Assembly (NCBI GenBank): GCA_041658205.1
Contig: JBBAAO010000002.1
Location: 62,001-126,000 of the forward strand
Reading direction: 5' to 3'
Source: Bacteroidota bacterium
Lineage (GTDB): Bacteria > Bacteroidota > Ignavibacteria > UBA10030 > UBA8401
Length of the DNA: 64,000 nucleotides
The position numbers and the translations under genes are program-made. The notes under the pieces were generated by a model. It was not told where the DNA came from. It did not search any database and saw nothing but the letters and a program-made list of their open reading frames with translations. Below, one piece after another: positions 16,909 through 26,620 of this stretch (position 1 is the first letter of the stretch; each line of letters starts with the position of its first letter).

Positions 16909-18477
16909 ATGAAAACAAAAATATTCACATACGATACGACGCTTCGTGATGGAACTCAAGGCGAGGAAGTTTCCTTTTCCGCCGAAGATAAAATCAAGAT
17001 TGCCAAACGGCTGGATGCATTTGGCATTGATTACATCGAAGGGGGATGGCCGGGTTCCAATCCAAAAGATATGGAGTTCTTTGAGAGAGCTCGAACGATT
17101 CAATTTGTGCACGCAAAGATTGCGGCATTTGGCAGCACGCGCCGGGCAAAAAATCGCGTTGAAGATGATGCAAATATCAAAGCGCTGCTGGATGCACAAA
17201 CTCCTGTCGTAACGATTTTTGGAAAAACGTGGCTGTTGCATGTGAAAGAAGCATTGCAGATCACTGAGGAAGAAAATCTCGAAATCATTTCCGATTCCGT
17301 CGCGTATCTGAAAAAGAATAGTAAAGAAGTAGTGTATGATGCGGAACATTTCTTTGACGGATATAAAACTGACAAAGCATATGCCATCAAAACACTGCAA
17401 GCAGCGCAGTCTTCCGGCGCGAACGTGATTGTTCTGTGCGACACAAACGGCGGAACGATGCCATGGGAAATTTCTTCAATCGTTGATGAGATCAAACCAT
17501 TCATCACGGTGCAGCTCGGCATTCATACGCATAACGATTGCGAACTTGGTGTGGCAAATTCGCTTGCCGCTATCAAATCCGGTGCGATACATGTGCAGGG
17601 AACAATCAACGGATACGGTGAACGTTGTGGCAATGCTAATCTCTGTTCCATCCTCCCAAATCTTGAAATCAAGTTAGGCAACGAAACCGTTGGGAGCGAA
17701 CAATTAAAAAAGTTGACAGACCTTTCCCGATACGTAAGCGAATTAGCAAATTTGAAACACAGAAAAAATCAGGCTTATGTCGGTGAAAGCGCCTTTGCAC
17801 ACAAAGGGGGCGTTCACGTCAGTGCGGTGATGAAAACACCGAAGACATATGAGCACGTTCAGCCGGAAGTTGTTGGTAATGTGCGCAGAGTACTTGTTTC
17901 TGATCTTTCAGGAAGAAGCAATGTGTTGTATAAAGCGGAAGAGCTTGGATTGAAGATCGACGACAAATCTCCCGCCGCTCAGAAAGTTGTGGAAGAATTG
18001 AAGGAGATGGAGCATTACGGTTACTATTTTGAAGATGCGGAAGCATCGTTTGAATTGCTGGTAAAGAAACATACCGGTGAGATCAAAAAATTATTTGAAC
18101 TTGAGCGATTTAAAATCAGCATTCACAAAGATTCCGACAGCAGTGATGCGCGAAGCGAAGCGATGATTAAAATTCGTGTGGGCGACGAGACGGAAATGAC
18201 CGCTGCGGAAGGAAATGGTCCGGTGAACGCAATGGACAAAGCCTTGCGCAAAGCGCTTGAACGATTTTATCCTCAATTAAAAGAAATTCAGTTGACGGAT
18301 TATAAGGTGCGAGTGCTCGATTCTCAGAATGCTACCGCAGCAAAAGTTCGTGTATTAATCGAAACAAAAAACGGAACATCATCCTGGAACACCGTTGGTG
18401 TTTCATCGGATGTTGTTGACGCCAGTTGGAAGGCGTTGGTCGATTCCATCACCTATCACTTATTAAAGAGGAAGTAA
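16909..18477 (+). CDS. cimA: (R)-citramalate synthase
   Basis: Condenses pyruvate and acetyl-CoA to (R)-citramalate, giving 2-ketobutyrate for isoleucine without threonine deaminase. The 522 residues have the alpha-isopropylmalate synthase TIM-barrel motifs YDTTLRDGTQGEEVSFS and HTHNDCELGVANS (His206/His208, metal ligands), GYGERCGNANL, and a C-terminal LeuA-type allosteric domain. The GTQGE variant and GGWPGSNPKD are typical of the CimA subfamily rather than LeuA, and a true leuA lies 3 kb downstream. I start at 16909 (MKTKIF) rather than the upstream Met at 16885. Confidence 0.9.
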   Translation: MKTKIFTYDTTLRDGTQGEEVSFSAEDKIKIAKRLDAFGIDYIEGGWPGSNPKDMEFFERARTIQFVHAKIAAFGSTRRAKNRVEDDANIKALLDAQTPVVTIFGKTWLLHVKEALQITEEENLEIISDSVAYLKKNSKEVVYDAEHFFDGYKTDKAYAIKTLQAAQSSGANVIVLCDTNGGTMPWEISSIVDEIKPFITVQLGIHTHNDCELGVANSLAAIKSGAIHVQGTINGYGERCGNANLCSILPNLEIKLGNETVGSEQLKKLTDLSRYVSELANLKHRKNQAYVGESAFAHKGGVHVSAVMKTPKTYEHVQPEVVGNVRRVLVSDLSGRSNVLYKAEELGLKIDDKSPAAQKVVEELKEMEHYGYYFEDAEASFELLVKKHTGEIKKLFELERFKISIHKDSDSSDARSEAMIKIRVGDETEMTAAEGNGPVNAMDKALRKALERFYPQLKEIQLTDYKVRVLDSQNATAAKVRVLIETKNGTSSWNTVGVSSDVVDASWKALVDSITYHLLKRK

Positions 18478-18487
18478 GGAAAAACAA

Positions 18488-19501
18488 ATGATTGTTGTCT
18501 TAAAACCCGGAACAAAAAAAGAAGAATACGAACACGTTATTGAACGCGTAAAAGAATATGGTTTTAAACCGCATCCAATCGTCGGCGAAGAGCGGACGGT
18601 GATTGCCTGTGTCGGCGATGAGCGTGGCAAAGCACAACTGCAGCAATTGGAATCGTTGGAATATGTTGAAAATGTCGTACCTATCTTAAAACCATTTAAA
18701 CTTGCCAGCAACGAAACGAAAGCGCGATCCGTTGTTAAAGTGGGAAATGTAGAATTTGGAAGCGCACAATTTGTTGTGATTGCCGGTCCGTGTTCCGTTG
18801 AATCGAAAGAACAGATCGAATTAAGCGCGGAACAAGTAAAAAAAGCGGGAGCACAAATGCTCCGTGGGGGCGCGTTTAAGCCTCGCACATCTCCATATTC
18901 GTTCCAGGGACTTGAAGAAGAAGGATTAAAACTTCTCGCTGCAGCTCGTGAAAAGACCGGACTACCATTCGCAACCGAAGTGATTTCCCCAAGTGATGTT
19001 GAGCTTGTTGCAAAATATTCCGACATGCTTCAGATCGGTGCGCGAAATATGCAAAATTTTGCTCTGCTGAAAGAAGTTGGTAAAACAAAACGTCCGATAT
19101 TGCTCAAACGAGGAATGTCCAGCACGTATAAAGAATTATTGATGTCAGCGGAATATATCATGTCCCAAGGAAATTACAATGTTGTTTTATGTGAGCGCGG
19201 AATCCGCACCTTTGAAGATTATACGCGTAACACGTTCGATCTTACCGCTGTTCCGGCATTAAAAGAAATGTCACATTTGCCGGTGATTGTTGATCCGAGT
19301 CATGGTACCGGAATCCGCAGTTTAATTCCGCCAATGGCAAAAGCGGCTGTCCCTGTCGGAGCAGATGGTATCATTATTGAAGTGCATCCAAATCCGGAAA
19401 AAGCATTTTCGGACGGCGCACAATCTTTGATGCCGGATCAATTTTCAAAACTGATGGATGATATACGACGATATTTACCGTTAGAGAACAGACATTTATA
19501 A
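18488..19501 (+). CDS. aroF: 3-deoxy-7-phosphoheptulonate synthase (DAHP synthase)
   Basis: First step of the shikimate pathway, joining phosphoenolpyruvate and erythrose 4-phosphate. The 337 residues comprise an N-terminal ferredoxin-like/ACT-type regulatory domain (about 1-70, MIVVLKPGTKKEEYEHVIER) and an AroA-beta type barrel with AGPCSVES, RGGAFKPRTSPYSFQG, KRPILLKRGMSST and VDPSHGTG. This is the Thermotoga-like architecture. It lies between cimA (10 bp) and leuA (55 bp), an unusual site for a shikimate gene. Confidence 0.95.
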   Translation: MIVVLKPGTKKEEYEHVIERVKEYGFKPHPIVGEERTVIACVGDERGKAQLQQLESLEYVENVVPILKPFKLASNETKARSVVKVGNVEFGSAQFVVIAGPCSVESKEQIELSAEQVKKAGAQMLRGGAFKPRTSPYSFQGLEEEGLKLLAAAREKTGLPFATEVISPSDVELVAKYSDMLQIGARNMQNFALLKEVGKTKRPILLKRGMSSTYKELLMSAEYIMSQGNYNVVLCERGIRTFEDYTRNTFDLTAVPALKEMSHLPVIVDPSHGTGIRSLIPPMAKAAVPVGADGIIIEVHPNPEKAFSDGAQSLMPDQFSKLMDDIRRYLPLENRHL

Positions 19502-19507
19502 CGACGC

Positions 19508-19535
19508 GGCAGGTCGGCATTAATGCCATCCTGCC
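19508..19535 (+). repeat. Intergenic hairpin between aroF and leuA
   Basis: Two-part stem: GGCAGG/CCTGCC (19508-19513 with 19530-19535) enclosing the palindrome GGCATTAATGCC. No T-run follows, so it is not a simple terminator; mRNA processing or stability is possible. Confidence 0.6.
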
Positions 19536-19556
19536 AATACATATGCTGAGGAATAT

Positions 19557-21104
19557 ATGAGTGATCGAGTATACATTTTTGATACAACACTGCGCGACGG
19601 AGAGCAATCTCCCGGTGCGAGTATGAATTTTGTCGAAAAAATCAGAATGGCAAAGCAGTTGGAACAGCTACAGGTGGATGTGATTGAAGCGGGATTCCCG
19701 ATTGCGAGCGAAGGGGATTTTGAATCGGTAAAAGAAATTGCCAAACAAATTCGCACCGTAACGATTGCAGGATTGTGTCGTGCAAATAATAATGATATCG
19801 ATCGGGCGTGGGAAGCACTACGGCATGCAGAAAAACCGCGTATTCATACATTCATCGCTACGTCGGACATTCATCTAAAATATAAGTTGAAAAAGACACG
19901 AGATGAAGTTCTGGAAAATGCGATCAAGGCGGTGCGCAGGGCAAAATCGTACTGCGACGATGTAGAATTTTCCTGTGAAGATGCTTCGCGAACCGATATT
20001 GATTTTCTCTGCAAAGTGGTCGAAGCGACAATTGCTGAAGGTGCTACTGTTGTAAACATTCCAGATACTGTTGGATATTCAGTTCCAACAGAATATGGTA
20101 CAATTATCCGTACGTTGATGGAACGGGTTCCGAATATTAATAAGGCGATTGTGAGTGTTCATTGCCACGACGATCTTGGATTAGCCGTTGCGAATTCATT
20201 GGCTGGTGTTATGAACGGCGCACGACAAATTGAATGCACGATTAATGGTATCGGGGAGCGTGCAGGAAATGCATCCTTGGAAGAGATTGCAATGGCTATC
20301 CGTACGCGCAGCGAAGCATTAAAAGTATCAACAAACATCAGCACCGAAGAGATTTATCGATCAAGCAAAATGCTAGTATCGCTGACAGGAATGCATATCC
20401 AGCGCAATAAAGCAATCGTTGGCGAAAATGCATTTGCGCACGAAGCAGGGATCCATCAGGATGGAATGCTCAAAAATCCGTTGACGTATGAGATTATGAC
20501 TCCCGAAAGTGTCGGTATAAAACACAGCACGCTGGTGCTCGGAAAACATTCCGGACGCCATGCGTTGAAACAACGATACGAAGAACTTGGATACAAACTG
20601 TCTGCCGAAGAATTGGAAAAAGCGTATTCCTTGTTCAGCAAACTTGCTGATGAAAAGAAACAAGTGTTTGATGACGATCTTGTTGCGCTTCTTCAGGATG
20701 AACTTTCTTCAGTAGAAGAAACATATACGATTGAAACGCTACAAGTGACAAGTGGATTAAACATTGTTCCGACCGCAACCGTTGGTTTGAAAAAAGGAAG
20801 TCAATTCCTGCAAGATTCTTCCACAGGTGACGGACCGGTTGATGCAGCATACCGCGCCATTGAACGAATCACCAACATTAATGCAGATCTTTTGGACTAT
20901 TCCATTAAGTCTGTTTCGTGGGGACAGGATGCGATAGGAGAAGTCTTTGTGAAGATAGCGATCGACGGATATGTGTTTAACGGCCGCTCGGCAAGTACCG
21001 ATGTAATCACCGGAAGCGTCAAAGCATATGTGAATGCAATTAATCATGCAATTGCGGCGCGATATCGAAAACAACAATCAACAAGCGAAAACGTTGGAGT
21101 ATAA
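19557..21104 (+). CDS. leuA: 2-isopropylmalate synthase
   Basis: Condenses 2-ketoisovalerate and acetyl-CoA, the committed step to leucine. The 515 residues carry FDTTLRDGEQSPGASM at the N terminus, HCHDDLGLAVANS (His202 and His204, metal ligands), GIGERAGNASLEE, and HEAGIHQDGMLKNPLTYEIM. The C-terminal regulatory domain for leucine feedback ends near YRKQQSTS. It is preceded by GAGGA and an intergenic hairpin, and followed by leuC after 36 bp. Confidence 0.96.
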   Translation: MSDRVYIFDTTLRDGEQSPGASMNFVEKIRMAKQLEQLQVDVIEAGFPIASEGDFESVKEIAKQIRTVTIAGLCRANNNDIDRAWEALRHAEKPRIHTFIATSDIHLKYKLKKTRDEVLENAIKAVRRAKSYCDDVEFSCEDASRTDIDFLCKVVEATIAEGATVVNIPDTVGYSVPTEYGTIIRTLMERVPNINKAIVSVHCHDDLGLAVANSLAGVMNGARQIECTINGIGERAGNASLEEIAMAIRTRSEALKVSTNISTEEIYRSSKMLVSLTGMHIQRNKAIVGENAFAHEAGIHQDGMLKNPLTYEIMTPESVGIKHSTLVLGKHSGRHALKQRYEELGYKLSAEELEKAYSLFSKLADEKKQVFDDDLVALLQDELSSVEETYTIETLQVTSGLNIVPTATVGLKKGSQFLQDSSTGDGPVDAAYRAIERITNINADLLDYSIKSVSWGQDAIGEVFVKIAIDGYVFNGRSASTDVITGSVKAYVNAINHAIAARYRKQQSTSENVGV

Positions 21105-21140
21105 TAATTTTTACTCCATTGTATTAAAAAGGATTCCTGT

Positions 21141-22439
21141 ATGGCAATGACGATCACCGAAAAAATTTTAGCAAAACATTCCGGAAGAAACTCCGTGCAG
21201 CCCGGCGACAATGTGTGGATTGATGTCGACGTGTTGATGACGCACGATGTGTGTGGACCGGGAACCTTCGGAATTTTTAAACGAGAATTCGGACAGAATG
21301 CAAAAGTATGGGATAAAGATAAACTCGTTGTCATACCGGATCATTACATCTTTACAAAAGATATGCATGCAAACCGCAACATCCAGATCCTGCGCGATTT
21401 TGCAAAAGAACAAGACCTTCCGCATTATTTTGATGTTGGCACATCCCGCTATAAAGGTGTTTGCCATGTTGCCATGCCTGAAGAAGGATTTACCCGTCCC
21501 GGCGAAGTATTGTTTGGCACGGATTCGCACACATGTACTGCCGGAGCGTTTGGTGAGTTTGCGACTGGAATTGGAAATACCGATGCAGCGTTTGTTCTCG
21601 GAACAGGAAAGCTGTGGGTAAAAGTTCCCGAAACAATGAAGTTTATCTTCGAAGGGGAAATGCCAAGATATTTAATGGCGAAAGATCTCATTCTTGCCGT
21701 CATTGGAAAAATCGGTGTGGATGGTGCAACATACCGCGCAATGGATTTCAGCGGCTCCACCGTTGATGCTATGACGATGGAAGACCGTATGACGTTGTGT
21801 AATATGGTGATTGAAGCGGGTGGAAAGAACGGCATCTGTACGCCGGATAAAACAACTATGGATTACGTCAGCGCCCGCACAAATAAAAAGTTTGAATGTT
21901 TTTTGAATGATACGGATGCAAAGTATCACTCTGTTCACCGATTTAATGTGAACGAAATCGAACCGACTATTGCTAAACCGCACTCTCCGGACAATAAAGC
22001 GTTCGTGAGCGAAGTCGCCGGAACAAAACTGGATCGCGCATACATCGGCAGTTGTACCGGCGGGAAGATTTCGGATTTCATTGCTGCTGCTGAGATTTTG
22101 TACGGCGAAAAAGTAAAGATCGATACATTTATCGTTCCGGCGACAACGGACGTTGCCAACCAGATTAAAACAATCAGAGTAAAAGGGAAAACGGTGATGG
22201 AGATTTTTGAAGATGCGGGATGTCGCATTGGTGACTCATCATGCGCCGCATGTTTGGGAGGACCATCCGATACATTCGGACGGTTGAACGGAGCGGAAGT
22301 TTGCATTTCGTCCACAAACAGAAATTTTCCCGGGCGAATGGGTTCCAAGAAATCGCAAGTATATCTTGCATCGCCGTACACCGTCGCGGCATCGGCAGTC
22401 AAAGGGGTTATCACGAATCCCCGCGAATTTTTTAATTAG
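21141..22439 (+). CDS. leuC: 3-isopropylmalate dehydratase, large subunit
   Basis: Aconitase-family [4Fe-4S] subunit that isomerises 2- to 3-isopropylmalate together with LeuD. At 432 residues it belongs to the shorter, archaeal-type LeuC/homoaconitase group rather than the 465-residue enterobacterial form. Visible motifs include GTDSHTCTAGAFGEFATGIG, GSCTGGKISDF and DSSCAACLGGPSDTF, which supply the cluster cysteines, and STNRNFPGRMGS. Confidence 0.94.
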   Translation: MAMTITEKILAKHSGRNSVQPGDNVWIDVDVLMTHDVCGPGTFGIFKREFGQNAKVWDKDKLVVIPDHYIFTKDMHANRNIQILRDFAKEQDLPHYFDVGTSRYKGVCHVAMPEEGFTRPGEVLFGTDSHTCTAGAFGEFATGIGNTDAAFVLGTGKLWVKVPETMKFIFEGEMPRYLMAKDLILAVIGKIGVDGATYRAMDFSGSTVDAMTMEDRMTLCNMVIEAGGKNGICTPDKTTMDYVSARTNKKFECFLNDTDAKYHSVHRFNVNEIEPTIAKPHSPDNKAFVSEVAGTKLDRAYIGSCTGGKISDFIAAAEILYGEKVKIDTFIVPATTDVANQIKTIRVKGKTVMEIFEDAGCRIGDSSCAACLGGPSDTFGRLNGAEVCISSTNRNFPGRMGSKKSQVYLASPYTVAASAVKGVITNPREFFN

Positions 22440-22442
22440 GGA

Positions 22443-22477
22443 AAGACCTTCCATGTTTTAAAAACATGGAAGGTCTT
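22443..22477 (+). repeat. Perfect hairpin between leuC and leuD
   Basis: Seventeen-base arms (22443-22459 and 22461-22477) pair perfectly around a single A. It starts 4 bp after the leuC stop and ends 27 bp before leuD. No U-tract follows, so it more likely stabilises or processes the mRNA than terminates it. Confidence 0.75.
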
Positions 22478-22503
22478 CAGAAACATTTAATATTAAGGCA
22501 GCT

Positions 22504-23067
22504 ATGAAAGCAATCATTAAAGGAAAAGCATTCGTTCTTGGAAATGACATCGACACCGATCAGATTATTCCGGCGGCTCACCTTGTCTATAAATTAGATG
22601 ATATTGATGAAAAGAAAAATTACGGCAGATATGCATTCTCCGGAGTTCCAATTGAACAATCGGGCCTGCCGCAAGGAAACATTCCTTTCATTAAAGAAGG
22701 GGAATGGCAGAGTGATTATCGTATTGTTATCGGCGGAAAGAACTTTGGATGTGGATCGTCACGTGAACATGCACCATTCGCACTGCAAGTTGCAGGGATT
22801 GAAGCGGTGATTGCTGAAGGATATGCCCGTATTTTTTATCGCAACGCCATTGATGGCGCATTTATTGCTCCGTTTGAATCGACGCAGCATTTGGCAAAAG
22901 AGATTAAAACGGGAGATGAACTTGAATTGGACACAACAAAATGTTCATTAAAGAATCTCACACAAAACAAAGAATATCAACTCAGCCCGCTTGGAGATAT
23001 TGAACATATTCTTCGTGGTGGGGGAATATTTGAGTATGCGAGAAAATCCGGAATGCTGCAGAAATAA
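22504..23067 (+). CDS. leuD: 3-isopropylmalate dehydratase, small subunit
   Basis: Swivel-domain partner of LeuC. At 187 residues it has GNDIDTDQIIPAAHL near the start, KNFGCGSSREHAPFAL in the middle and GYARIFYRNAIDGAFIAP. The shorter size fits the archaeal-type LeuCD pair. It is preceded by a hairpin and followed by proC after 25 bp. Confidence 0.95.
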   Translation: MKAIIKGKAFVLGNDIDTDQIIPAAHLVYKLDDIDEKKNYGRYAFSGVPIEQSGLPQGNIPFIKEGEWQSDYRIVIGGKNFGCGSSREHAPFALQVAGIEAVIAEGYARIFYRNAIDGAFIAPFESTQHLAKEIKTGDELELDTTKCSLKNLTQNKEYQLSPLGDIEHILRGGGIFEYARKSGMLQK

Positions 23068-23092
23068 ACGACGAAAGAGAATTGAGATTATC

Positions 23093-23917
23093 ATGTTAAA
23101 TAAAACAATAGCTATTATCGGTGCTGGAAATATGGGAACCGCGTTGATTCGTGGAATCCTGAACGCGAAACTGACAAGTGCGAAAAAGATTTACGCCAGC
23201 GGCACGAGAATAGAAAAGCTGGAAAAACTTTCTGCAGAGTACGGCATTAATGTAACAACAAACAATAAAGATGCCGCCAAACATGCAGACATTGTTGTCC
23301 TTTGTATCAAAGCATCGGTGATTCGTTCTGTGCTGGAAGAGATGCACAAAGTGCTGCATAAAGGACAACTTGTTATCTCCATTGCGGCCGGTGTTACAAC
23401 GGAATCCATGGAAAAAATTATCGGAAAAAACATGCCGGTTATTCGCTGCATGCCGAACATTGCATCAACAGTAGGACTCGGATCTACGGCAATATCATTT
23501 GGTCGATATGTTCATTCAGCGCAGCACGATGTAGCCATTAAAATTTTTGAAGCTGTCGGCGATGTCGTCGTTGTTGGTGAACAGCATCTTGATGCAGTAA
23601 CAGGATTAAGCGGCAGCGGTCCTGCGTACATTTACATGGTAATCGAAGCGCTTATTGACGGTGGTGTAAAGATGGGATTACCACGCGATATTTCGACAAA
23701 ACTTGCCATTCAAACCGTTCTTGGTTCTGCAAAACTGGTGAAGGAATCAAATGTCCATCCTGCAATTTTGCGCGATCAGGTAACCACTCCAGGCGGTACA
23801 ACAATCAACGCAATTCACGAACTGGAATCGCACGGTTTGAGGTCGATGTTAATTGATGCCGTGGCAACAGCGACGAGGCGTTCAAAAGAACTCTCGGAAT
23901 TAATCAACAAGCATTAA
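23093..23917 (+). CDS. proC: Pyrroline-5-carboxylate reductase
   Basis: Last step of proline synthesis, reducing pyrroline-5-carboxylate with NAD(P)H. The 274 residues begin at MLNKTIAIIGAGNMGTALIR, with the dinucleotide-binding motif right at the N terminus, so I use 23093 rather than the longer upstream frame from 22991, which overlaps leuD. RCMPNIASTVGLGSTA, GLSGSGPAYIYMVIEALIDGG and the DQVTTPGGTTINAIHELE signature are visible. It lies between leuD and leuB, splitting the leucine genes. Confidence 0.95.
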   Translation: MLNKTIAIIGAGNMGTALIRGILNAKLTSAKKIYASGTRIEKLEKLSAEYGINVTTNNKDAAKHADIVVLCIKASVIRSVLEEMHKVLHKGQLVISIAAGVTTESMEKIIGKNMPVIRCMPNIASTVGLGSTAISFGRYVHSAQHDVAIKIFEAVGDVVVVGEQHLDAVTGLSGSGPAYIYMVIEALIDGGVKMGLPRDISTKLAIQTVLGSAKLVKESNVHPAILRDQVTTPGGTTINAIHELESHGLRSMLIDAVATATRRSKELSELINKH

Positions 23918-23959
23918 ACTCTCCAGAAGTAATGCTCTCAACGAAGTTTTAACTCTCTT

Positions 23960-25027
23960 ATGAAGAAAACGATTACAGTAATTTCCGGTGACGGGATCGG
24001 TCAAGAAGTTGTTGCAGGTGCTCTGCAAGTGTTAGATGTTGTCGCAACAAAATTTCATCACACGTTTGAATTACAAAATGCGTTAGCCGGCGGCGCAGCG
24101 TTGGATGCTACAGGAATTCCTCTTCCCGAAGAGACGCTGAAACTTTCCAAAGCAAGCGATGCCGTTCTGCTCGGTGCAGTCGGCGGTCCAAAATGGGATT
24201 CCAATCCTCAGCACTTAAAACCGGAACGAGCATTGCTGGGACTTCGCAAAGAACTTGGTTTGTATGCAAATATTCGCCCCGCAAAAATTTATTCTGCCCT
24301 TGTCGATGCATCGTCATTGAAGAAAGAGATTGTAAACGGTGTTGATATTATTGTTGTTCGTGAATTGACCGGCGGATTATATTTCGGTAAGCCAAGCGGA
24401 TTTGAAACAAGAAACGGCGAAGAGGTCGGATTTAATACAATGATCTACTCGGAGTCGGAAGTGCAACGAATTGCCGTGTCGGCTTTTGAGATTGCACGAA
24501 AACGGAAAAAGAAATTATGTTCCGTAGACAAAGCTAATGTATTGGAAACGTCGCAATTATGGCGAAGAGTTATTTTGAACGTTGCAAAACAATATCCCGA
24601 CGTTGAACTCTCTCATATGTATGTGGACAATTGTTCAATGCAGTTAATCCGTAACCCCAAACAGTTTGATGTTATTGTTACGGAGAATCTCTTCGGCGAT
24701 ATTCTCAGCGATGAAGCGGCTATGTTAACCGGTTCTATCGGAATGCTTGCTTCAGCCAGTCTTGGCGGAACTGTTGCAATGTACGAACCGGTGCATGGCA
24801 GCGCGCCGGATATTGCGGGACAAAATAAAGCGAATCCAATTGCGACTATCGCTTCCGTAGCGATGATGTTGAAATATTCTTTTAATCTTAACACAGAATC
24901 CGATGCAATTGAAAATGCTATAGAGAATGTGTTGAGTAAAGGATTCCGCACGGGAGATATTTATACTGAAGGAACAACATTGCTTGGAACAAAAGAAATG
25001 GCTTCAAAAATTATTGAATGTATGTAA
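23960..25027 (+). CDS. leuB: 3-isopropylmalate dehydrogenase
   Basis: NAD-dependent oxidative decarboxylation of 3-isopropylmalate to 2-ketoisocaproate. The 355 residues start with VISGDGIGQEVVAGALQVL and contain AVGGPKWD, VRELTGGLYFGKPSGFE, VDKANVLETSQLWRRV with the catalytic Lys, and TENLFGDILSDEAAMLTGSI with the metal-binding Asp residues. It ends the leucine set; about 105 bp then separate it from lysC, enough for a further promoter, though none is obvious. Confidence 0.96.
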   Translation: MKKTITVISGDGIGQEVVAGALQVLDVVATKFHHTFELQNALAGGAALDATGIPLPEETLKLSKASDAVLLGAVGGPKWDSNPQHLKPERALLGLRKELGLYANIRPAKIYSALVDASSLKKEIVNGVDIIVVRELTGGLYFGKPSGFETRNGEEVGFNTMIYSESEVQRIAVSAFEIARKRKKKLCSVDKANVLETSQLWRRVILNVAKQYPDVELSHMYVDNCSMQLIRNPKQFDVIVTENLFGDILSDEAAMLTGSIGMLASASLGGTVAMYEPVHGSAPDIAGQNKANPIATIASVAMMLKYSFNLNTESDAIENAIENVLSKGFRTGDIYTEGTTLLGTKEMASKIIECM

Positions 25028-25132
25028 TTTCACCCTTTCACTCGACCAATCTTGAAGACAAACAGAATTTTTTTTTACCTGAAAGAATACAAGACTTGGC
25101 CGAGATAACACGAAAAATCTTTACTTAATCAT

Positions 25133-26524
25133 ATGCTTACAATGAAATTTGGCGGAACATCGGTCGGCGATGTTCCCAGACTGCAGGAAGTTGTTTCAAT
25201 CGTCAAACAATTTTTGAAAGACCAGCCGGTGGTTGTTGCTTCGGCGATGGGAGGACTGACCAATGTACTGCTCGATACAGCACAAAAAGCGGTCGAACGG
25301 AAGTCCGGTGAAGTGAACAATGCCATTGCAGCAATTCGAGAAAGGCACTTACAAATTGCAAACGCCATGATTCATGATTATCCCCGGCGTGCTGCGCTGA
25401 TCAAAAATCAACAGGATTCGATCAATGAACTAGCTAATTTCTATCATGGCGTGAGTCTTTTGCGTGAACTTTCGCCCCGTTCACTTGATGCGATTGCATC
25501 ATTCGGAGAAATCCTATCATGTATGCAGATTGCTGCTATTTTTGAGGAAAACGGCATCAAATCCCAATTTATTGATGCGCGAACAATTATTCAAACCGAC
25601 GATAATTTTGGAGAAGCTTCTGTCGATTTCTCCGTTTCGAATAAAAAAATCAACGAAACAATTTCACCACTTGTATCCAAAGGGATTGTTCCTGTTGTGA
25701 CCGGATTTATTTCGTCTACAGAGGATGGAATAACAACAACAATTGGTCGAAGTGGTTCGGATTATACCGGCTCAATTGTTGGTTCTGCCATTAACAGTAA
25801 AGAAATCTGGATCTGGACGGATGTTGACGGTGTTATGACTGCCGATCCTCGATTTGTCAAAGGGGCACAAGTGCTCTCGGAAATTTCCTACCGCGAAGCA
25901 GCGGAGATGAGTTATTTTGGTGCAAAGGTTATTCATCCAAAGACAATGGTTCCGGCAATCGAGAAAAAGATTCCGATTCGGATTAAGAATACATTTAATC
26001 CGGAACACCAAGGAACGCTTATTTCAGCAAAACCGAATCACGGAGGAACATCAGCAAAAACGGTGACATCCATCGACAATCTTGCCATTATTGCAATTGA
26101 AGGAAATGGAATGATCGGCGTGCCGGGTGTTTCTGCAAGAATTTTTTCAGCATTAGCACGCGCTCAAGTAAACGTCATGATGATATCGCAGGCGTCATCG
26201 GAACATAATGTCTGTATTCTTGTTCCCAAAAAAGATAGTGCGAACGGTGTAAAAGTGCTGCGGGATGAATTCAGTATTGATATTGCAAAGAAAATTATTG
26301 ATGCTGTTACTGTAAAAGAGACCGTTTCCATTGTTGCGGTGGTTGGAGAAGGAATGATTGGCACGAAAGGAATTGCCGGGAGAACATTTGATGCAGTTGC
26401 AAAAGCAGATGTGAATATCATTGCGATTGCACAAGGCTCGTCCGAATTGAATATCTCGTTCGTTGTTGATCAAAAAGATGCCAAAAAATCGGTGCAGGCT
26501 GTGCACGATTCGTTTTATCAATAG
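25133..26524 (+). CDS. lysC: Aspartokinase
   Basis: Phosphorylates aspartate, the entry to lysine, methionine and threonine. The 463 residues have the kinase motif MKFGGTSVGDV at the N terminus, GFISSTEDGITTTIGRSGSD, WTDVDGVMTADPR and tandem C-terminal ACT domains (about 310-460; IAIEGNGMIGVPGVSARIF and VVGEGMIGTKGIAGRTF), which usually bind Lys or Thr for feedback control. It is monofunctional, with no homoserine dehydrogenase fused. With thrC and thrB downstream it points to threonine synthesis. Confidence 0.95.
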   Translation: MLTMKFGGTSVGDVPRLQEVVSIVKQFLKDQPVVVASAMGGLTNVLLDTAQKAVERKSGEVNNAIAAIRERHLQIANAMIHDYPRRAALIKNQQDSINELANFYHGVSLLRELSPRSLDAIASFGEILSCMQIAAIFEENGIKSQFIDARTIIQTDDNFGEASVDFSVSNKKINETISPLVSKGIVPVVTGFISSTEDGITTTIGRSGSDYTGSIVGSAINSKEIWIWTDVDGVMTADPRFVKGAQVLSEISYREAAEMSYFGAKVIHPKTMVPAIEKKIPIRIKNTFNPEHQGTLISAKPNHGGTSAKTVTSIDNLAIIAIEGNGMIGVPGVSARIFSALARAQVNVMMISQASSEHNVCILVPKKDSANGVKVLRDEFSIDIAKKIIDAVTVKETVSIVAVVGEGMIGTKGIAGRTFDAVAKADVNIIAIAQGSSELNISFVVDQKDAKKSVQAVHDSFYQ

Positions 26525-26620
26525 ATTGTTGCTTGCCGCTATTCCGGATAGATGGTAGTGTTGTAACATCAGTAAAAAAGAATCAGAATGTATTTTCAGA
26601 CCGACAATCAAAAATAATAC

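Noticed and set aside
22991..23092. Extended N terminus of ProC overlapping leuD
   Set aside because: The Rossmann motif starts directly at the Met at 23093; the extension is out of keeping with the family length.
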